Source of the DNA: Trissonchulus latispiculum
Lineage: Eukaryota > Nematoda > Enoplea > Enoplida > Ironidae
NCBI GenBank assembly: GCA_030248195.1
Contig: JASAND010020808.1
Location: 1 to 64,000, forward strand
Length of the DNA: 64,000 nt
Reading direction: 5' to 3'
Shown: in pieces, positions 1-10,549 of the stretch
How the letters are laid out: every line of letters starts with the position of its first letter
Position numbering within the stretch: the first letter of the stretch is position 1
Made by a program: the position numbers and the translations under genes
Notes under the pieces: model-generated
What the model was told of the DNA's origin: nothing
The model's database searches: none
What the model saw: only the letters and a program-made list of their open reading frames with translations

Positions 1-175
1 TTTGAGCACTTTTCAGCATAGTTATAGCAGTATATGTACAAAACAGGTTATTTTTACTGCATTTTTTCCATTTTAAGGTCACTTTGGATCCCCCCCCCCC
101 ACTTTTGGTAGTGGGGGGGGATCCCCCCACTTTCCCCCCCCCCCCCCCACTTTTTTTCGCCTTGAGAAAACCCAG
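1..175 (-). mobile_element. Partial G-run miniature element, CTGGGTTTTCT-end family
   Basis: Ends with the terminal sequence GAGAAAACCCAG at 164-175, followed by CTTTC (176-180), the complement of the GAAAG target duplication seen beside the complete copies at 14,729-15,147 and 26,730-27,145. The interior has long G and C runs. The other end lies before the window. Confidence 0.65.
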
Positions 176-180
176 CTTTC

Positions 181-654
181 CAACCTCACCAGACTCATAT
201 TAGCATTTTACATGCTTGTCTTATTCTTAACTTACAACCGACAATATTTAGCATTTTACATGTTCCATGTTGACTCATATTCCTTTCTTTGCTCTTTAGG
301 AGCATTTTTATTTCTTGTATATATATACAAGCTAGAAAATCACACGTAAGTTAGGTCGCAACTTAGCGATAAAGCTGTAGTATGCAAGTAAGGACGGGGG
401 TCTGGGGGCAGGGTCCCCAGGAAAAATTGGAGCTTTTTTGTAAAATTGAGAGCCAGGAGCAATTTTTCTGAGCACTTTGAGCAACTATTTTTTAGTAATT
501 TTCTCTCCGCGTCGCTAGAAATTATGCGCACTCGTGCTCACAAGTCCAAAATTTTTTGCTCATTTCAGAAAAAAGTGTCATTGCGCACTTTCTTGAGCAA
601 AAAACACTGCGGACACCTTGCCTACGGCTGCGGCTAGCCGGAGCCGGCGCCATA

Positions 655-655
<1 letters not shown>
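181..655. repeat. Composite repeat segment, copy of 14,257-14,723
   Basis: Mirror copy of 14,257-14,723 in the right arm. It contains GGAGCATTTTTATTTCTTGT at about 299-318, the shared end motif of the foldback elements at 5,416-6,217 and 8,446-9,150. ORFs of 63 codons here recur in the other arm only because the DNA is duplicated. Confidence 0.6.
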
Positions 656-721
<66 letters not shown>

Positions 722-816
722 TGTATGTGAGTGTGTGTGAGTGTGAGTGTGTGTGCGTGCGTGCGTGTGTGTGTGTGCGTGTGTGCGTGTGTGTGTGTGC
801 GTGTGTGTGTGAATGT
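656..816. repeat. (GT)n microsatellite
   Basis: About 160 bp of GT dinucleotides with GTAT, GAGT and GCGT interruptions. The mirror arm has the CA version at 14,100-14,246. Confidence 0.95.
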
Positions 817-859
817 ATATGTATTGTATATATATTTGTATATGTATATATCTATAATA

Positions 860-1145
860 TATATGTGTGAAAAGTGGCTGGAGACAGTGTAAAATAAGCT
901 GCGCAGCAGCTGCGCAAAATCCTGCACAGATTTCATGCGCAAATTGTAGAGCACATCGAGTTTAGTATATCTGGGGAGTTGTTGTTGTTTGCTGCATTAG
1001 ACATCACAATGTGATGATCATCACCCGAAGGTGCAGCGTTTCAGCACCGTAGCACTTACCTTTAAAAAGTTGCACCCCGGACCGGTTATGAAAGTGATGT
1101 TTTTTATTTTTTCCGGTTTCTCCTATTTGATGCTTGTAATTCTGG
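860..1145 (-). repeat. TGCGCAG-rich end module, copy 1
   Basis: Read on the minus strand it contains AACTCGATGTGCTCTACAAT, then repeated TGCGCAG words, then CTGTCTCCAG and TTTTCACACATAT. The same module occurs at 1,884-2,115, 12,835-13,068, 13,790-14,050, 17,300-17,537 and 29,815-30,012. In this copy the usual hairpin is replaced by AT- and GT-rich microsatellite. Confidence 0.7.
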
Positions 1146-1554
1146 GTTTACTTTACTGGGGGGGGGGCGCCCTTCCCCCTTACTTTTCGGGTCCCCCCCA
1201 CTCGACGTCTTCCCCCCCCACTTTTTTGGGCCTGCCCCCTCCCACTCACTATAAGGTGCCCAGAAAATGACAAATTTTAAGGATTTTTGGTCAAAATTTT
1301 CAAAAAATTTTCCGGCTTCGTAGGAATTTTTTGCTCAAAAATCGTATATATATATATATATATATATTTTGGTGCGCAAACTTAATTTTTGAGCACTTTT
1401 TAGCATAGTTATAGCAGTATGTGTACAAAACAGGCTATTTTTACCATACATGGGCAAGGTCTCTCTTCACAGGGTGTACCAAAATTCTTTTGGCGCGGTC
1501 CCCCTTCGCACATATATATATACATGTGTGTATCATAGGGGTCGCGGCAGCGAC
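1146..1554. repeat. Degenerate G/C-run element remnant
   Basis: Begins near CTGGGTTTACTTTACTGGGG and then resembles the interior of the CTGGGTTTTCT-end elements (CACTTTTTTGGGC, GAGCACTTTTTAGCATAG). Only one end is recognisable. The TA-repeat at 1,346-1,368 and the hairpin half at 1,534-1,554 belong to neighbouring repeats. Confidence 0.45.
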
Positions 1555-1876
1555 CAGGGTAGTTTTTAGGTTTTTTCCGGGGGGGGGCTTCCCGGGGGGG
1601 CCCCCCGGACCCGGGGGGGAAGAAATTTTCGGGGGGGGGGAAGATTTTTTGCCCAAAATGAGCCAAAAAATGGTATTTTTTGGCGTATTTTGCATGGTGA
1701 AACGTTTAAAGTTCTTGAAAATTTTTGAAAATTTGTCCATTTTTGGCAAAAATTTGGGCCCTCAAAAACTCCCGGGGGGGGGGAAGCAAAAATCCCGGGA
1801 GGGGGCGATTTCGGGGGGGGGACGGGCGGTTTCGGGGGCCCCCCCCCCCCCCCCCCACCCTGTAAAAAATACCCTG
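1555..1876. mobile_element. G-run miniature element, CAGGGTA-end family, copy 1
   Basis: A 322-bp element with inverted ends CAGGGTAGTTTTTA and TAAAAAATACCCTG. It is flanked by GCGAC on both sides (1550-1554 and 1877-1881). A related locus at 30,013-30,046 has the same hairpin with no insertion and one copy of the pentamer, which is an empty site. The interior is mostly G/C homopolymers and has no gene. It is a non-autonomous DNA transposon of uncertain superfamily; ends of CAGGG type with 5-bp duplications would fit some hAT groups. Confidence 0.75.
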
Positions 1877-1883
1877 GCGACCC

Positions 1884-2115
1884 CTATAATATGTGTCAAA
1901 AGTCCCTGGAGACACCGTAAAATAAGCTGCGCAAAATCCTGCGCAGATCCTGCGCAGATTTCATGCGCAAATTGTAGAGCACATCGAGTTTAGTATGTGT
2001 GCGAAGTTTCAGCCCCGTATCACTTTCCGTTAAAAAGTTGCGCCCCGGACCGGTTATGGCGGCGATGTTTTTTTCCGGTTTCTCCTATTTAATGGTCGTA
2101 TTGTCCTGACTTTCC
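1884..2115 (-). repeat. TGCGCAG-rich end module, copy 2
   Basis: Second copy of the module described at 860-1,145, here next to the interrupted hairpin that received the 322-bp element. The adjacent 2,116-2,470 segment is a composite-repeat part also found at 12,470-12,835 and 16,940-17,305, and in diverged form at 29,040-29,345. Confidence 0.65.
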
Positions 2116-2479
2116 GCCTCTTTCACGTAATCTGCAGCGGAGGCCGGACCTAAAGGGGTATAGGGTCTGGTAGTACCCCATGCGCCATTTAAGAATCGCT
2201 ACTTTTTTTGCGCCGCAGGTGCGCCACAGCGCCGCAAAGTCGGCTCAGAGCGAAAAGTGACCATTTTTGTGGTCGCTGCGCAGCTCGAACGTTAAGAGCT
2301 GGAGCCGATTTCTTTTTATATTCAGAGACTACATATATTGAACTAACTAAATAGCTAAGTCTCGTTTCTCTATCACTTCCCATGCGACCACAGTGGCGCC
2401 GGTCAAAAATGGTGAAAATTCGAAAAATCAAAAATCGAAATTTCTCGCTGTGTATTCAACTTAGAAAGCTCAATTCTTT

Positions 2480-2900
2480 CATACAAAGGTTTTCTGGCGC
2501 GGCGAATTGATTCCCGTAAGCAGTTTTGCCGTCGGACCCACCCATATTGCTGGGCTGGTTCCACTTTGCTTTCGGGAGGGTCAAGTCGGTACCGACTTCC
2601 AAGAACACCATATAGGACTGTGCATAGCCTCTCAAAACTGTCCATAGGTAGGGGTTTTCTGGTACGCCCAGCTCATTTCCGGTGTCCGTTTTGCTGTCCG
2701 ACCCACCCATTTTGCTGGGCTGGTTCCACTTTGCTGTCGGGAGGGTCAAGGCGGTACCGACTTCCAAGAACACCATATAGGACTGTGCATGGCCTCTCAA
2801 AACTTTGTCCATAGAGGTTTTCTGGTGCGCCCAGCTCATTCCCGGAGTCCGTTTTGCTGTCCGACCCACCCATTTTGCTGGACTGGCTCCACTTTGCCGT
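2480..2900 (-). repeat. 163-bp tandem repeat, three units
   Basis: TTTTCTGG starts units at 2490, 2655 and 2818 (spacing 165 and 163). Each unit carries GGTACCGACTTCCAAGAACA and GACCCACCCAT. The unit length is not a multiple of three in frame terms, so overlapping ORFs of 60-137 codons across it are artefacts. The same array is found at 12,043-12,470, 16,512-16,940 and 28,590-29,010. Confidence 0.8.
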
Positions 2901-2919
2901 TTGAAGGGTAATCGGGTAG

Positions 2920-3175
2920 GGGGTCAAGTGGTCAAAAATAAAATTTTTCAAAAGTGGTCAAATTTGGTACCAAATGAAAGCCCTAAGTGAGCTGAGCAAC
3001 TTTTGTCATAGAAGTGCGTACCTAAAGTGGTTGTGGTGGGGTGGGGTGGGGACTTAGGCGATTTTGGGTCAAAAATTAAAATTTTCAAAAGTGGTCAAAT
3101 TTTGAGTCAAATGAAGGCCCGCATCGAACTGAACAACTTTCGCCATAGAACCACCCACCCAAGCTTGCTGTGTCA
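2920..3175 (-). repeat. Two diverged units of the 147-bp repeat family
   Basis: Two units matching the array at 15,500-16,460: TTTGACCACTTTTGAAAA (complement) and the CCCCACCCCACCAC block. The mirror copy is at about 11,770-12,010. Confidence 0.65.
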
Positions 3176-3271
3176 TATATATATACTTGCTTTCTCAACC
3201 GGAATTTAAACGACAGACATAGGCCCAACACACATATTATCCCCTTTTGTGCGGAGCATTTTTGTTACTTG

Positions 3272-3303
3272 TTATGTAGGGGCGCGATAGCGCCCCTACA
3301 TAA
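3272..3303. other. Perfect hairpin, stem 14 bp, loop GATA (hairpin type 1)
   Basis: TTATGTAGGGGCGC pairs with its complement across the loop at 3286-3289. The downstream flank (TAATATGGGTGTAAAGG and GGAGAC) is shared with the hairpin at 10,550-10,587, whose stem sequence differs but is still perfectly paired. Confidence 0.75.
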
Positions 3304-3917
3304 TATGGGTGTAAAGGCGTCTGCGCGGCCCCCTGGAGACCGTGTTGGCCTGGTGCCAGCTAATTAGAGGCCCGGGAGTGGTAAAAAGGTTACCATCGTA
3401 AACAACTCGAGTAGTACTACAAGTACCACCATACTTTTGGTTCGAATTCGAAACTTCGAATTTTTGCACTAGGCGATAGTTACCGTGCGTTTGTTTTTTT
3501 TTTCTGAGTAAATAACGCTTATTGGAAATGCATTTTACGGCGAAGTGTTGGAACGATGTGGGCATTTTGGCACCATACTACTATTATATGTTGGTAGACA
3601 GGATCCCCCCATGCTACCTTTTTTTTGGTCATTTTGGCACCTGGCCAATTTTGGCTCTGTGCCAAGGTCCCAAAGTCGGACTTTCGCTATTTTTCGCAAA
3701 TTTTGGTCACACTTTTCTAGAACTGGGTAGAAGCTGGAGAGGTCTAGTATCTTTTGTTGAAAATTACCAGTAGGGGTGCATAAAGTAACGAGGGGGATTT
3801 TTTAATTTTGCTCCCTAGCTTTCAGGAGATGGGCCCAAACTTTGCATTTTTTCACCTGTTTTGGCGAAAAGTTTCTAAGTCCCACTTTTACTAGAAATGG
3901 CCTAAAAGTCACTAAAA
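3304..3917. other. Anonymous sequence
   Basis: The first 70 bp resemble 8,360-8,430 (GGAGACC and GTGCCAGCTAA). The rest is non-coding and matches no other part of the window that I can find. It is absent from the right arm of the palindrome, so it belongs to a left-arm insertion. Confidence 0.4.
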
Positions 3918-4795
3918 ATGGCGTTTTTCGGCCTTGGGGTTTTACCCATATATAGTAAATCGGGGTCGCTGAAAACGATGAGCATACTGCCGATACCGCC
4001 CGAAGTGACCACTGGTCAGCATGGCTCCCGTGGTTCCTCGCCCAGGGTCAAAGTTGGGAAAACTCACTCTAAACAGCGTTTTTCGGCGTTTTGGTCGGGG
4101 GCAAATATAGTAAATCAACTACGCTCGTTTCAATGGGCATATTGCCGAAACCGATGGAAGTGACCACTGGTCACTACAGCCTATTGGGCCTATTGACCAC
4201 TGGTCAAACGTCCTAAAACAGCGTTTTTCGGCGTTTTGGTCGGGGGCATATATAGTAAATCGACTACGCTCGTTTCAATGGGCACATTGCCGAAACCGCC
4301 GGAAGTGACCACTGGTCACTACAGCCTGTGGGGCCTATTGACCACTGGTCCAACGTCCTAAAACTGCGTTTTTCGGCGTTTTGGTCGGGGGCATATATAG
4401 TAAATCGACTACGCTAGTTTCAATGGACATATCGCCGGAACCGACGGAAGTGACCACTGGTCACTACAGCCTGTGGGGCCTATTGACCACTGGTCAAACG
4501 GCCTAAAACTGCGTTTTTCGGCGTTTTGGTCTGGGGCATATATAGTAAATCGACTACGTTAGTTTCAATGGTCATATTGCCGAAACCGCCGGAAGTGACC
4601 ACTGGTCACTACAGCCTGTGGGGCCTATTGGACCTATTGACCACTGGTAAGTCGGCCTAAAACTGCGTTTTTCGGCGTTTTGGTCGGGGGCATACATAGC
4701 AAATCGACTACGCTCGTTGCAATGGGCATATTGCCGAAGTCGAGGGAAGTGACCAGTGGTCACTATGGTCTATGGTGCCTACTGACCACTGGTCA
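3918..4795. repeat. 145-bp tandem array with paired TGACCACTGGTCA palindromes
   Basis: GCGTTTTTCGGCGTTTTGGT recurs at 4076, 4221, 4366 and 4511 (exactly 145 bp) and at 4665 after a 9-bp insertion. Units carry two short palindromes, GTGACCACTGGTCAC and TTGACCACTGGTCAA. The array is split at its right end by the element at 4,796-5,169 and resumes with GGTCAAACCGCC. Confidence 0.85.
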
Positions 4796-5169
4796 CTGGC
4801 TTTTTCCTAGGCAAAAATTTCTGGGGGGGGGGGGAAGTCTGGGGGGGTTCCCCCCCCCCCCCGGGCGGGGGGGGTCGCAGGGGGGGAGAAAAAAAAAAAA
4901 ATATATAAAAATAAAAAATAACCTTTATTGCTGACTAATAAAATAAAATATATAAACAACTAAAATATAAGAAAAAAACAGAAAAAAAATTAAAAAAGGA
5001 AAAACCCGAAAAAAAAAATTTTCAAAATTTACCCTCAAAACCCCTATTTTTCCGGGCACTTCAGGGTGGGGGGGGGGTTCGGGGGGGGGGAAGGCCCGAA
5101 TCCTGGGGGGGGGGGGCGACCCAAGTCTGGGGGGCCCCCCCCACCCCCCCCCCTGTAGGAAAAAGCCAG
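4796..5169. mobile_element. G-run miniature element, CTGGCTTTTTCCTA-end family
   Basis: A 374-bp insertion inside the 145-bp array. Inverted ends are CTGGCTTTTTCCTA and TAGGAAAAAGCCAG, flanked by GGTCA at 4791-4795 and 5170-5174. Array units without the insertion show the single GGTCA. The interior combines G and C runs with an A/T-rich core. No gene. Confidence 0.8.
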
Positions 5170-5415
5170 GGTCAAACCGCCTAAAACAAAGTTTTTCGGC
5201 CCTATTACGGTATCTATATAGGGAGGCGAAAAAGTTTTATCCTTATACTACCCACAAACACAGGTTGCAGCGGCCGAAGCTTGGGGCGGAGGTGAGAATT
5301 CAGTGGTACTATATATATTTATATAATCAGTTTTCTGCTCTACCTACGGCACTGTTCAAGCTCCTTGTATCCATTACCGCATTGCTGGAAAGGGATCCTT
5401 TAAAATGACAGAAGG
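5170..5415. other. Array remnant and anonymous sequence
   Basis: 5,170-5,200 continues the 145-bp array unit. The remainder holds a short AT microsatellite at about 5,312-5,324 and no gene. Confidence 0.4.
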
Positions 5416-6214
5416 ACAAGAAATAAAAATGCTCCTCTGGAGCATGAAAAAAGTAATATGGGTTATGGTGAGGTTGTAAAATCAAGACAGGACTAGTCTT
5501 TAAAATGCTTAATATGGGGCTAGGTTCAAAAATAGAAGAGGACTAGGTTGTGAGCGAATTAATATGGGCACAGCTTCGCCGAACAACCCATATTCGCGGG
5601 ATTTCACGTTTTGCCTTAGCTTAGAGCTATCAATGTCAGTCAATAAAAAATTTAAACGTTGCATACTCATTGAATATAGCTGTTTGCATGCACTGTTAGA
5701 CTAGCTAGGAATATATACGTAAATTATCATCATTTTGTAGTGTTGAACTGGCAGGCTCTACTACTAGGAGAGATCTAAGGCTATGCTAAAGCTATTGGTC
5801 CAAGTCAGGAGGAAATAGAAGATCGTCGGAGAGTCCTAAATTATTCTTGAATATAAATTTTCCGTATAAATGGATACGTAAATTGCGCAGGTTAGTATAA
5901 AGCATTTATCGAAGAAAACGTTTGCTAAAATAGAAGTTGGAATAAAGGTCGAACACATACCGTAGCTGTAGATTATTTATGAACAATAAACTAAATGTAT
6001 CGTGGATATGCATAATAAATTTACATTTACAAACCGCGAATATGGGTTGTTCGGCGAAGCTGTGCCCATATTAATTCGCTCACAACCTAGTCCTCTTCTA
6101 TTTTTGAACCTAGCCCCATATTAAGCATTTTAAAGACTAGTCCTGTCTTGATTTTACAACCTCACCATAACCCATATTACTTTTTTCATGCTCCAGAGGA
6201 GCATTTTTATTTCT

Positions 6215-6217
<3 letters not shown>
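5416..6217. mobile_element. Foldback element F1
   Basis: Inverted arms 5,416-5,599 and 6,034-6,217 are 184 bp each with no length difference. The outer end is ACAAGAAATAAAAATGCTCC and the inner end is CAACCCATATTCGCGG. Inside each arm, AATATGGG and CTAGGTT words repeat. The 434-bp centre has no gene. No clear target duplication is seen; the right flank is a TA microsatellite. Confidence 0.8.
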
Positions 6218-6251
<34 letters not shown>

Positions 6252-6646
6252 GTATATATGCCTGGGGGGGGGTTTTTTGGAGGGGGGGGGGGGGGGGGAT
6301 CCATCCCCCCAAAGCTCCCCCCCGGTTCCCGGGGGTTTGGGGGGAGGGGGGGGGGGCGATGGACCCCCTTTTATCCATATGGATCTTTCTTTGGGACCAT
6401 TTGTGTTTATTATTTTTTTAATTTTTTGGGGGGGGGCGGGGGTGTGGAGGGGACCATCCGGATCCGGATCTTTTTTGCAGTTAACAAACCAAAGGAAACT
6501 TATTACTGAAACTAAAATATAAATGCCTGGAGTGCTCTAAATTAATTTCTAGAACCGATTTTTTGTGCTAAGAGCGTGGCTTTTACTGGGGGCTGCCGCC
6601 CCCAGATCCCCGTGTATCTTAATATTCAACTGAACTCGAATAAGTA
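6218..6646. repeat. TA microsatellite, G/C runs and palindrome-arm sequence
   Basis: 6,218-6,256 is (TA)n. 6,260-6,440 is dominated by G and C runs and is a diverged partner of 11,461-11,660. 6,440-6,646 matches 11,204-11,400 closely, including the CCGGATCCGGATC palindrome. Confidence 0.6.
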
Positions 6647-7748
6647 TAGTCAAGCGGGAAAAAAAACCCATTTTAATATGCGGGAAAAAAAACCCACCTC
6701 CAGTGTGGGCTTACCGGTATGAGCTATATAGGATTTTAATAGCCTATCTTGAAGAGCGTCAAAAATAACCCTAGAGGCTGCATTATTGTTGTTCCCACTG
6801 CTTCCCTGCAAATTTTTTGGGACTTTGAAATTTTCGAAAATTTTGGTCCGTCCAAGTGCCGAAATTTGGCAAACTTTGGCTGGCCACCCTGAACTACTGG
6901 CAAGACCTAGACCAAAGCGGATAGTATGTATGTGTAGGGCATCTGTTGGGCTTCATGATGATATATGCCACACTGCTCTAACCCCTCCGGTGCGACCTGG
7001 GGGTGACCTAGAGTTGGCGGGAAAAAAAAACCCATCGGCGGGGAAAAAAACCCACTTTTCAAAATTGAATATTTTTCTAACCGTTAGCAGGAAAGGTCAA
7101 ACTAATACATACATTTGTTTAATAGAGCCTATAGATTAAGTTGGTATAGGTTTTACCCGGGTTCGTTCTGTTATGGGTGGTCCAGGGGGTCTAAATCGGA
7201 CATGGTGCCATTTCAAGCCAAAATTTCAATTTTGGCCAAAAATGCTTATTTTTGCCTTAAAATGGGTCTAGTTTAGCTCTAAATACAGGAAAAACACGTT
7301 TTCTACACGATAGGATGCTTAAACTGCCAAAAATAAACACTTTTAAAAAATTTCCAAAATTTGCCTATGTTTACGTGTTAAACATACAAAATTTTCAAAA
7401 TTCAATTTTTTCTGAAATTTTTCAAAAATGTTGGTATTTTTCGATGTAGACCTACTAAAAACAACCCGCTCTTTCGAATGGCACCGTCAAAATTGTTCTG
7501 GCACGCTTCCAGCAAAAAATCCGGGTGGGTTTTTTTCCCGCCGATGGGTTTTTTTCCCGCATTGGGTTTTTTTCCCGACACGGAAAACTTTAATTTCTCC
7601 ATAACGGCAGGGTCTAGAGAGACAAACTATACCTCATTCGAAAGCTTAGGGCAAACCCTAATTAAATATAGTATCAAAGTCGTGCTAACCCAAACCAGTC
7701 GAAAGTTCTGGTCCAAGAAAAAAAGTGGGTTTTTTCCCCGCTTGACTA
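6647..7748. mobile_element. Non-autonomous TA-target transposon with iterated GCGGGAAAAAAACCCA motifs
   Basis: A 1,102-bp element flanked by TA (6645-6646, 7749-7750). Ends are TAGTCAAGCGGGAAAA and the complement of TTTTCCCCGCTTGACTA, extending about 24 bp. The right palindrome arm lacks it at the matching place (about 11,198). The motif GCGGGAAAAAAACCCA is present twice at 6,654-6,707, twice at 7,018-7,060, three times inverted at 7,528-7,580 and once inverted at the right end. A TA target with such ends fits the Tc1/mariner or a related class. No transposase gene is present. Confidence 0.8.
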
Positions 7749-7928
7749 TAGACTTTGATATTTTGTTAACTAATTTTTTACATAAGTCATGCCAAAATGA
7801 ATTTCTATATACATAATGTAATTTTTTTATAAATCAGTGTTATATAAATATATAGGTCTCCATGAGTAGTTATTTTAAGACATCTATTTTAGACATTTTA
7901 GACCTAAGACATTTTAAGACATATTTAA

Positions 7929-8272
7929 CTGGGCTTATTCTAGGGATTTTTTCTTGGGGGGGGCCCTCGGGGGGCGAGTCACTTTTTCAAAATTTTTCTA
8001 AAAACATGCTAAAAATTTTTATATGCTATTTATATGCTATTTTATTTTGCTATTTATATAGAAATTGCCAAAAATAAGCGGATTTAGTGCTTAAATAGGC
8101 AAAAATCGACTAAAAATCTCCGGCGAAGCCGGGAAATTTTTGAAACTTTTGCCTTCTGAGCGATTTTTTCAGGGCAAAAGTTGGTACCAAAAGGGGCACC
8201 CATTTTTTGGGGGGGGGCGATTTTTTTTGGGGGGAAGGGTGTTTATGGGCCCCCCCAGTAGAATAAGCCCAG
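7929..8272. mobile_element. G-run miniature element, CTGGGCTTATTCTA-end family, left-arm copy
   Basis: A 344-bp element with ends CTGGGCTTATTCTA and TAGAATAAGCCCAG, flanked by ATTTAA at 7923-7928 and 8273-8278. The interior has G/C runs around a TTTGCTATTTATATAG-type AT core. The mirror copy is at 10,641-11,014. Confidence 0.75.
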
Positions 8273-8445
8273 ATTTAAGACAGACAGACAAGTATAGACA
8301 AAAATTTAACAAAGTTTGCAATTATATATTATATGGGAGCGCGGAGGCGCTCTATAATATGGGTAAAAGGCTCAGTGCGGCCCTTGGAGACCCGTTCGAG
8401 CTCCGTGCCAGCTAAATACTCAACGAAACTGGACATTTTATATAT
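8273..8445. repeat. Palindrome-arm segment with a degenerate hairpin
   Basis: 8,325-8,360 is a decayed version of the hairpin at 10,550-10,587. The flank with GGAGACCCGTTCGAGCTCC is shared with the right arm. Confidence 0.55.
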
Positions 8446-9150
8446 ACAAGAATAAAAATGCTCCGGTGGAGCATGAAAAATGCAATATGGGTGACATTAG
8501 GTTGTAAATGGACAGAGGACTAGGTTTTAAAACGTTAATATGGGAGGGGCAGGTTGTAAATGCCAGGAGGACTAGGTTAAAAGCGCACTAATATGGACCA
8601 GCTTCGCTGAACAACCCATATTCGCGATAACTGTCCAGAGTTTCTACCGGCTGCTGCTTGCTGTTGCTATCGGCAGTTCTTCGGAAAATTGTACGATTTG
8701 TCAGCATGACCTTGCAAGTATAGGTATATAGTAGTGCTCCTTATTAGACAACTTAATAATACACGTACATAATGTCAACTGCCTTTCGCATCAATTTAAT
8801 ACAAGATTCTGCGCTGACAGTGCAGAAAAAACACCTTGAACACCTTTCTACCAGAACTGCATTGTTTATTTGGAATAAGCTTTAATATTTCAAAATCGTC
8901 CCGCTTGCTTTGAAAGCTGAAGAATGTAGATCTTACTCGTATGTCATGTGGAGTGGAGCATGAGTGACCGCGAATATGGGTTGTTCAGCGAAGCTGGTCC
9001 ATATTAGTGCGCTTTTAACCTAGTCCTCCTGGTATTTACAACCTGTCCCTCCCATATTAACGTTTTAAAACCTAGTCCTCTGTCCATTTACAACCGAATG
9101 TCACCCCATATTGCATTTTTCATGCTCCACCGGAGCATTTTTGTTCTTGT
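8446..9150. mobile_element. Foldback element F2
   Basis: Inverted arms of about 180 bp, 8,446-8,625 and 8,969-9,150. Outer end is ACAAGAATAAAAATGCTCC, inner end is CAACCCATATTCGCG. Both ends are shared with F1 (5,416-6,217), while the mid-arm sequence and the centre differ. No gene in the centre. Confidence 0.8.
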
Positions 9151-10468
9151 CCTATTTCATTTTTAAGGTTCTCAGTAAAAAGCAAAAACGTTAAAGCTGT
9201 GTGAAAGAAACTTTAAAAATTCCGCCAATCATTAATCGTCAACCGAAAGTACAGAACAAAGAAGCTTGAAAAGTTCCAAGTTCTTCCCTTTTCTCTATTT
9301 TGACAGAAATCCAACATCCAGTACCCATGGCTGCAATAGTTTTAGTTGCTGTAGCATATAGCACTCTACTGCAGCGCAACCAAATGCAAACTTTATTGTC
9401 AGTGAAGGAAACTCATACGGCACGATTTGCAATGCTCTGCCGCACATGTGCGCAAAATTTCGGACGATTGCAACTTACCTGTAGTTAGTTATAGGCCGTG
9501 CTGTACTTCTGCAGCACTCCACTGCAGCGCAACCACATAGTAACATCGTAATAAGTATACGAAACGAAACGTATCTATAATAGTTTGTCATGTCCTAAAC
9601 TATCTGTATGCCGCATTTCAAATACCAGTGACGAATGAATAACTTGTTATCGACGGTGCTGTGTTTGGGGCAGCACATACAGCACGGTGGAAGCTAGAGA
9701 GTGCACCAACTAACATAGCTACAGTTCCCCCTTACTACAGACATGATTTTCGCCAAGTTTCATATGTTCAGCCGTTTACAGTAAGTCTACAGACAGTGTG
9801 CTATGGTTGTTGCATAGCAGTACAGCACGATAGCAGCACCACACAGCGCTGCGACTATGCTCATCGTGTTCAGCGACCCCGATAACCCTTATATGCGTCC
9901 CACTATATGGCCCAAAACAGCATATTTGGGCCTATTTTTGACTATTTTCTGTAGAGTTGGGACTTAGAAATTTTTCGAAAATGGCCATTTGGACCGGATA
10001 ACTTTGGACCGGCCGCCAGAACGATCCTGGCCAGATATCAAAAATCGCCCTCGTTAGGATATATAAACCCTTCCGTAGATCCTTATGCAACAAACCACGT
10101 CTCTCTAGCGTCTTCCCTGAGTCCTGTAGCTTTGACAAAAAATTGGCCATTTTTGGCCATTTTAGCGCCAAGTCCACTTTTGGCCGGCCGTACAGATGGC
10201 TGGCCGGGCCGGGCAGCGAAAAAATATCAAAAAGGTTCACTTTCCGGGTATATACGCTCAGAAAAACCAAACTTCACCTGCTGAAAATGCCCAGATCGTT
10301 CTAACACTCCGACAGAAAATTGCATTTTTCCAAGCGTGACTTATATACACGGAAAAAAATTAACGGACCATTTTGTCCGGAAGCGAAAATTTTCAAAGTT
10401 GGAAATATTGACCAAAACTTTTTTGCTACTTGTTGTACTCGTCGTGTAGATTCCAACGATATATACCA
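9151..10468. other. Anonymous spacer at the centre of the palindrome
   Basis: GCACTCYACTGCAGCGCAAC occurs at 9361 and 9513, 152 bp apart, hinting at a decayed tandem repeat of about 150 bp. 9,990-10,200 is rich in GGCCATTTTGG-type words that resemble the array at 24,831-25,690. ORFs of up to 112 codons look non-coding. Confidence 0.4.
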
Positions 10469-10549
10469 AAAATGTCCAGTTTCGTTGAGTATTTAGCTGG
10501 CACGGAGCTCGAACGGGTCTCCAAGGGCCGCACTGAGCCTTTTACACCC

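Larger units (their letters stand above)
1..8439. repeat. Left arm of a giant palindrome (cut by the window start)
   Basis: The reverse complement of this arm reappears at 10,469-14,907. Paired anchors include position 1 with 14,907, 3,272 with 11,671, 6,440-6,646 with about 11,204-11,400, 7,749-8,439 with about 10,469-11,198. The order is preserved throughout, so this is one inverted repeat and not several chance ones. The left arm has two stretches missing from the right arm: about 3,304-6,217 and 6,647-7,748. Drift in the coordinate sums is otherwise explained by microsatellites and homopolymer runs. No protein gene is seen in the arm. Confidence 0.85.

Noticed and set aside
634..954. ORFs of 69-140 codons rich in HT or VC repeats
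   Set aside because: Translations of GT/CA microsatellite; no coding signal.
4140..4790. TGACCACTGGTCA as a nuclear-receptor response element
   Set aside because: The half-sites are everted with a 3-base gap and sit in a satellite; no gene context supports it.
9932..10270. 112-codon minus ORF
   Set aside because: No splice signals, odd composition, and overlaps repeat-like GGCCATTTTGG words.
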